This document shows positions 58,701 through 64,000 of a stretch of 64,000 nucleotides of DNA, piece by piece. The DNA lies in the NCBI GenBank assembly GCA_964036155.1, contig OZ038422.1, forward strand, positions 62,147,201-62,211,200, in the 5' to 3' direction. Each line of letters begins with the position of its first letter. The stretch's first letter is position 1. Made by a program: the position numbers and the translations under genes. The notes beneath the pieces were generated by a model. The model was not told the origin of the DNA. It saw only the letters and a program-made list of their open reading frames with translations, and did no database searches. The stretch is from Diploscapter coronatus (Eukaryota; Nematoda; Chromadorea; Rhabditida; Rhabditidae).

Positions 58701-61476
58701 CTTAATCCAATAGCTCCTAGGATTTGCCCCTAGAGGACTTTTTGCGACCTAACAGCTGTGTTTCGTTTGGTTCTCATTCAGATAGCCTCTATTCTCTATC
58801 CGTCTTTTTCACACTTTTTGAAGATAATTTTTCAAACACCCGCATATTTTAACAATAAAAAGACTAAAACTTAGTTTTAGCAGTATATTTACGAAAAATC
58901 TCTTTTTTGTAAAGTAAGCGTCATTGAAGAATGTTAGCCAAGTTTTCCAGTAAATTTAACTTTTAAAAAGTTTTTTTTATAAGTAGATATAAATTATATG
59001 AAATTTTCAGATAGAGCAAAAGATAAAGATAATAATTCATCGTTAATTTGATTGCAAACATTGGTGTGTAATGATTTGATCGGGCTTCGCAAGCTTGACT
59101 CATCAGATAAAGACGAAGATATTTGAAATCCGAAAATCTAATCCCTCAAATTATTGTGCCCCAGGTTTTTACACTCAAAAGAAACAAATTGGACGCGAGC
59201 TTGAAATTTCGAAGTCTCGACCCTCAAAAGTGGTAGAAAAAATACATCAAAAACAGCGAAAAAACGCGTTGGAGTTGTCAAATTTTGAACGCTTCAAAAA
59301 GTTGGCAAAACTTAAAAATGATCAATAAAAAATCAAATAAGGGTCTACTTTTCGGAAAATTCAAAATTTGAATTTAATGTTACTACGTTAACTTAAGTGA
59401 AGAGCGCGATAGCCAATGTTTCATTATTTTGAAAATCTCGAAAAAGACGCGAAACAAAAATCGTACCTGTATCACAATTGATGATATGCACGGTATCGAC
59501 TTGTCTTAGCTTGGGATCGACATTAATGGAGATCTGAATTTACAGAGGCGTTCTTTGGGCTAAGAACGCTACAAATAAATTACCTGATCAGTCTCTTCAT
59601 TGACCCTGAAGAAAGCCTGTACATTTCCCTCTATATGAGAGCCTTGGATAGAGAGAATTGACAGGTTTAAGGCGTAGTGGAAAGGAGAAATTAAGGTTGA
59701 CGGCAGACTTCTAAAATTTTATTTATTTGGGATTTTCCCCAAGTTATATTCTTTAGAAATCCACATGTTTCGAATTACATAGTTTCGCTTTATCGTTGGT
59801 CATTTGAAGTGGGGGAATATTATGATTCAGAGAAAGAAAACATATGTGCTGAAATTCGAAAACTCAGGCTATACAATTTTATTGCTCAGAGTAGAATTTT
59901 GCAGAATTTAATGGTTTTGTTTTCTAGGCACAATTCTACATTAGCACTTTGTCATAGGGTAGATATAGTATTGCTATCTTATGATAGGGTGAATTATCCC
60001 TTTTGGGAAACAGAACAAGGTAGAGGTCAGCGGCGACTTCAAAAAATGCGAAAAACTGAATTTTTAAATGATTACCGAATATCCTGAGTTGATTTTGCGC
60101 AAGAGACTTGTTTGGTTTCGATTTTCGAGCACTTTTCGATAATCTGAAAATTAAAATTTAATTTAAAAATATCTTTTATAATCCTAAGATACCAAAGTGA
60201 GATTGATTATAGACCATAAATTTAAGCAATAACGTCCTATGATAAGATTCATTTTAAGCATATGTCCTAAGAATGAATATATGCTGATTATAAATTTTCA
60301 CAATCAATTTCTCCCCGATGACCCAGCCATACAAATTACTCACATTACAACCTTTCGGATTTTTCTTAACTAATTAATTTTTCTTTCGTCTACGTTCTCT
60401 TTTTCGCTAAATGACCACCCATAAATTTGCCAGACTCCGAGTTTTTGCTCTAACATAACATAGCGCCTGTTCCGGCAAAGTTTACACGCAACTGATTGAT
60501 TTTTCGATCCTAACTTGAAAAAAAGCAAACCCATTCATAAAATAACAACAAATGATTTTAGCACATTTTTTAGATTTAAGGCATAAAATTATATAAAACG
60601 TGATAGTTCAATTAAAAATTGAATTTCGAATTAAAGAAAAGCTAAGAATAAATTTAAAAAAAAAGCTTACATCCGAATTTTTCTGCGACTCTTCGAGTTT
60701 TTCCTTCGGATCTATCAAATCGGCAGCTAGAGGCTGAAAATAAAAATTTGAGGCAATTTTTAGAATTTAAATACCGGAGAGAACGCCGTCGTTGTTGTCG
60801 CCGAGGATTCTGTTGTCGTTGTCTCGTCTTCTTGGGATTCAGATGACGTCGATGTTGTTTCCTTCTCTTCAAGATCCTGAGACGTCGTCGTTTCGGTTGG
60901 CAATTCTTTGATTGCAGTTGAAGTGGTTTGTTCTAAAAATTTAAAAATATTTAAAGAAAGCTAATTAAAATGAATGTTTTCTTCATATTAATTTCATTTT
61001 AGAGATAATTTTAATCTATTTAATTCAAAAGAAATTTTTTAAAATTTAATTTAAAACAGACCTTCACTTGTGGTCAAAGTGGCTTTTTCGGTTGACGATT
61101 CCAAATCTGGTTGTTTTGTCCGGGGATCGAGAAAAATGGGCAAGTTCGAAGAGTTGACTGATGGAGGGACGGTAGAAGCAGGTCGGATTACGGTAAAGTA
61201 AATCACAAGAGCGGCGAGGAGGCATAGCAGGCCGACTCCTGAAAATGCAACTTTTATTAGGTAAAAACCAGAAACATTTAAAATTACATGATTTTTTCAT
61301 GTAAAATAACAAAAACAAATATGGAAAGTCTTCATTGTTTACTTTCTATAAAAATGATGGAAAATTCGATTTTTGTAAAATTTGAAATTTTGAAGAAAAA
61401 AAAGACCTGCTAGAATCAGTAGAATAATGTTCCTAGATGAAGAGGCTTTAACCTTTTTCGTAGGACTATCGGCCAT
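49745..61476 (-). CDS. Type II membrane M1 aminopeptidase homologue, catalytically dead
   Basis: About fourteen exons from the ATG at 61474-61476 to the TAA at 49745-49747. The N-terminus has a short cytosolic end, a membrane segment (IILLILAGVGLLCLLAALVIYF) and a Thr/Ser/Glu-rich stalk (60780-60935). The M1 beta domain follows (SARHIFPSFDDPHYK corresponds to ARRAFPCFDEP). In place of GAMEN there is GHSALGIITL, and in place of HExxHxWFGN there is MKKVISQWLGG, so the catalytic zinc ligands are gone. A C-terminal ERAP1_C-like part ends with YDPDTYLRLIRC and LPADRDCTWVVNDTCQ. Inactive nematode homologues of this family exist. The intron 50368-54961 contains repeats. Peptide binding or a scaffold role is speculation. 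Confidence 0.85.
50420..50830. repeat. Dispersed repeat unit 1 in the large intron
   Basis: It begins with a (TGTC)n microsatellite (50424-50451), then AAGCAAGATACCC, GATGTGCAACGTAAAAAACC, GAAATGGGCACTTTTACCC and a polypurine stretch. The same order of blocks recurs in three more units in this intron. It is non-coding. Confidence 0.7.
51385..51830. repeat. Dispersed repeat unit 2 in the large intron
   Basis: It shares with unit 1 the TGTTTGTTTGTCC start, the TGTGCAACGTAAAAAACC block, GAAATGGGTGC and the polypurine tail, followed by CGTGCTCCTATGGAGGAGTGG, which is homologous to unit 1 around 50705. Confidence 0.7.
52100..52340. repeat. Dispersed repeat unit 3 in the large intron
   Basis: It matches units 1 and 2 through TTTGTCTGTCCAAGCTTAG, TGATGTGCAACATAAAG and GAAATGGGGACTTTTACCC. 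The polypurine tail is followed by a tRNA-like sequence instead of the usual unit end. Confidence 0.65.
52368..52445 (+). repeat. tRNA-derived SINE-like head, candidate
   Basis: An A-box-like TGGTCAAGTGG (52378-52388) and a B-box-like GGTGTTCATAACC (52421-52433) are spaced as in a tRNA-derived element. The cloverleaf is not intact and no tail is certain, so a SINE head is possible but unproven. Confidence 0.35.
52580..53499. mobile_element. Mariner-like inverted-repeat element
   Basis: The ends read AGGTGTGTCTCAAAA at the left (52580) and the reverse complement GGGTGTGTCTCAAAA at the right (53497), flanked by TA. The left arm (to about 52800) also pairs with an inner right arm (about 53110-53320), so two right termini are present. 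There is no transposase, so this is a non-autonomous element, perhaps with one element inserted in or next to another. Confidence 0.7.
53895..54020. repeat. Dispersed repeat unit 4 (partial)
   Basis: It keeps the TTAGTAAAACTGCTGAGTGTG start, CTTAGATTTCGATACC and CGTGCAACGTATAGG, but breaks off before the polypurine tail. Confidence 0.55.
54841..54896. repeat. Two adjacent GC-rich perfect hairpins
   Basis: Hairpin 1 (54841-54859) has an 8-bp stem GCCCTGGC and a GAA loop. Hairpin 2 (54860-54896) has a perfect 17-bp stem with a TTC loop. Each contains GCGAAGC on one strand, a sequence known for unusual hairpin stability. They sit in an AT-rich intron 66-121 nt past a 5' splice site. No coding or tRNA function is seen. 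Confidence 0.8.
58589..58750. mobile_element. MITE-like element in an intron of the M1 gene
   Basis: The inverted ends GGATCGTAAAAAGTCC and the reverse complement GGTCGCAAAAAGTCC enclose about 130 bp that is more GC-rich than the surrounding intron. It is non-coding. Confidence 0.6.
59095..59328 (+). CDS. Possible small nested coding exon or pseudogene, unknown
   Basis: A basic, stop-free stretch of 77 codons on the strand opposite the M1 gene, within its intron 58211-59466, ends in LELSNFERFKKLAKLKNDQ. Composition and lack of low-complexity suggest it could be a real or decayed exon, but there is no family match, no defined start and no supporting splice site except a CATCAG before 59103. 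It may be chance. Confidence 0.2.
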   Translation: MTHQIKTKIFEIRKSNPSNYCAPGFYTQKKQIGRELEISKSRPSKVVEKIHQKQRKNALELSNFERFKKLAKLKNDQ

Positions 61477-62546
61477 ATTCGATCAAATTTACCGATTTTC
61501 TGGAAAATAATCAAATCTGATCTGGGAGAAAAGAAGAGCAAGAATGAGGAACAGGGGGTCTATCGAGTGTAGCCACGCCCACCAGGTTTTGGCAAGGAGG
61601 GGAGAGGATAGATAAAGATGATCCCTAGAGAGTAGAACGAAATAGTAGAATATAAATGTGATATATATATTGAATATATGAACAGGCGCATATGTTTTGG
61701 AGATTAAGAAAATTGGACCAGATACCATCCATATTTGGGATTGATTTAAGATATTCTAAGTTAGAAAGGATGTATTGAAATCATACCATTTGGATATATG
61801 AATACGTTTTATGATATGTAAATTAATAATTTTACATTTTAAGTTGAAAATTGAAAATTAAATTAATCGACATCTATTTTAGAGTAGTGTAGAGTTTTGA
61901 TGGATTTACTATCGAGGATATATCAAATCGCTGCCTGATGTAAGCTCTGTAATCAATCAACCGATTATCGAGGCTTGTCTCGAGTATTTTAAGCAAGGAT
62001 AACTCGATTTTGGATGGAAAATAGCAACGTAAATCCAAATTGCTCACCATTTTGCTAACAGTTAAAAATGATTGATCATTTCATAGTGTTTAAAATGAAA
62101 TAAGCGTTATTATTTTGAATCATTTAAAATATATTTTGGGATTCGTATATTTCTTGGAAATTAAAATAATTTGGAATCTTTGAAATGCAGCATATATTAT
62201 AAACTATTCGCATATTTGCTACTTCTCGGAATATTTCCATTTATAAACAAACTCCCTTTCAGAATGAGAAATATGCTCATTTCAAATTTCAGACGAAGCT
62301 AATAATGAAATTCTAAGCGATTTATTGAAAGTTCTCTACAAATACGCATTTTCGAATAGAACATATATTCGATTTGCACATTAAACCCCGTAGAAATGGA
62401 ATTATGAACTCGTGAAAATTATGAGCGAATTAGATCGGTTAGAAATGAGAACAAATATGATAATTATATTGAAACTTAGACGTATTTCGTAAAATATCAT
62501 CATATAAAGTATTCGAAAATATCATGATTCAAACACATTTTAACAA
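61477..62546. promoter_or_regulatory. AT-rich upstream region of the M1 gene
   Basis: This gap lies between the M1 start and the stop of the next minus-strand gene. A TTTTCCAG tract (complement of about 61499-61506) just upstream of the M1 ATG could be a trans-splice acceptor. The rest is AT-rich with no other recognisable gene. Confidence 0.4.
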
Positions 62547-63686
62547 TTAAACCCAAAATGGTATAACGTGTTTTCCTGTTCTTCCTATATAAAGAAACTC
62601 TTCATGCCAGTAAAAATGCCATAGAATATAGTCAAATATGTGGTTTGAAAATGTGCCCACGAAAAAGTAGAATATGAGCAAATTTAAATGAGGGTTGACT
62701 GATTGAAGTAGGGCTACTAGGACCTGAATTCACACAATAATTATTCTGAGGGTAAATATGTGAGAAAATTACATACCTTATCAGCAGTAGCAATAGTTAG
62801 AATAACCAATCCAAAACAGTACGCGTTTTGCATGATCAACAGTGGCCAATATAATAGAGGGTGCGGATTTCGGAAGCATAATACCGTAACTGAAATATTA
62901 AATTTATAAGTTTTAATGATTTTAGGTATACTTATTGTCAGGGTTAAAGCGAATATTTGTCCTATACACCATAGACATCGCATATAGCCGCCATCCAGAT
63001 AGTTCGCTATACATACTTGGACCTGAAATTTTTAAAAATATTTTTTTAGGGCCACATTATAAATTTTACTTTAATCAACTTATGAAACAGTCCAAAATCG
63101 AAAATTATGACGTCGGCCGCTAGAAAAGTTGCTGAAGTTGGTGAGGTTTCATTGAAATTACAATAGAAAATCTGAAAATTTAGAGAATTGCAAAAGCTTT
63201 ACGTTCATTTTTAGGCGTTGCATTTAAATTTCAGCTGTCTAAATTTTGTTTAGTTTGACTCAAATACTTACTACTCGCCTACACACGATATGTGCGTGTT
63301 TTAATATTTACTATTTCCAAATAACATTTTTTATATTTATTCATAAAAAAATGGATAAGTTTAGATTTTCCGAAATATCTTATTACGCAAAACTTTTATT
63401 TTTAGGCTAAATTATAAGAAAAACAAATAAAGTTAAACTATCGCAAATATCATCTACTATTACGATATTATCCTTTGCACTTGTAATTTATGAAGGTTAT
63501 TATCTATATATTTAGCATAAAATAACTCACATTGCTAAATTTGGTGATGGAGTAAATATGCTGTGCGAATGATATCGATGCTACAACCAGCTGTAAGGAA
63601 GCCATAACCAAAACGATAGATCGGTTTCGAATCCACAGCCCGCAAACGAACGTCCATTCGTCTAGAACTCGCACTCCTCGACACAT
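62547..63686 (-). CDS. Orphan four-helix membrane protein
   Basis: Five exons encode about 215 residues. The start ATG (63684-63686) is five bases after a TTTTCAG tract and fits trans-splicing, but upstream exons cannot be excluded. Four hydrophobic segments are visible: SIVLVMASLQLVVASISFAQ, the region VIIFDFGLFHKLIKVQVCIA, then CIGQIFALTLTIITVLCF, then PLLIMQNAYCFGLVILTIAT, with a fifth weaker stretch LLIFYFFVGTFSNHIFDY near the end. The protein ends KHVIPFWV with TAA at 62547-62549. I do not recognise the family; a nematode-specific tetraspan is most likely. Confidence 0.7.
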
Positions 63687-64000
63687 TGATGCTGAAAACA
63701 TAATATTCAAAATTATATTTAAGATTTAGATAAATTAGTTTATGATGTATTTAAATATTATGATATTTGATATGATTGATACTCCGAGAAAAAGTTATAA
63801 TAGAAATTGCTCCAAGTCACGATATACTCAATAAATAGGCGGTAAATTATGGAGAAGACAGCAAAAATCATGGTTTTAGATGTTATCGAATAAAAAAATG
63901 AATGAAGCGAAGATTTTCTAACTGAATGGGGCGACTAGGATTAAAGGCTTTGACTTTCAGGCGTGAAAGTAGCAATTCTCATTAACCCGGAACGATTACT
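63687..64000. other. AT-rich edge of the window
   Basis: No supported exon is seen beyond the start of the four-helix gene. Further 5' exons or a promoter could continue past the window edge. Confidence 0.4.

Noticed and set aside
59809..60087. 92-codon plus-strand frame
   Set aside because: Lies in an M1 intron and shows no family resemblance or coding-like composition.

Overview
This is nuclear DNA from a nematode, most likely a free-living rhabditine (clade V) worm. The genes are broken by many very short introns, often 41-60 nt. Most 3' splice sites are preceded by a TTTCAG-type tract, and several start codons sit just downstream of an acceptor-like tract with no upstream exon, as expected for spliced-leader trans-splicing. 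The best homologues of many genes (vps-50, rheb-1, spk-1, a REEP, acaa-2, nud-1) lie, as far as I recall, on C. elegans chromosome III, so the window probably belongs to that ancestral linkage group. I cannot name the species.

Layout. 1-3063 (+): 3' part of vps-50 (syndetin, EARP tether). 3872-4978 (-): sepiapterin-reductase-like SDR. 5712-8221 (+): secreted Cys-rich protein with a furin site, IL-17-like candidate, with a foldback element in its last intron. 8962-10381 (-): Rheb GTPase. 11344-23694 (+): SRPK/SPK-1 kinase with two phase-matched, mutually exclusive N-terminal segments. 25533-29458: three copies of a tiny secreted Tyr/Pro-rich protein gene, divergent and tandem, with one truncated copy of a foldback element between them. 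29909-32936 (+): CCDC186-like coiled coil. 35552-36852 (+): REEP1-4-like protein, with a complete ~2.2 kb TTAA-flanked foldback element at its 3' end. 40082-42243 and 42626-44439 (-): 3-ketoacyl-CoA thiolase (ACAA2) and NudC, possibly one operon. 45002-48669 (+): disordered SxIP/SLAIN-like protein with an apparent one-base frameshift. 49745-61476 (-): membrane-anchored M1 aminopeptidase homologue without zinc-binding residues; its 4.6 kb intron is packed with repeats. 62547-63686 (-): orphan four-helix membrane protein.

Themes. VPS50 and CCDC186 act in the same dense-core-vesicle cargo-sorting pathway and lie within 30 kb. The rest are mainly conserved housekeeping genes (mTORC1 signalling, splicing kinase, ER shaping, beta-oxidation, dynein/microtubule factors) mixed with fast-evolving secreted or membrane genes. 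Intergenic and large intronic regions are AT-rich and hold foldback and mariner-like elements. No rRNA, CRISPR or bacterial features were seen. Exon structures were worked out by eye from splice signals, reading phase and family alignment, and need transcript data to confirm.
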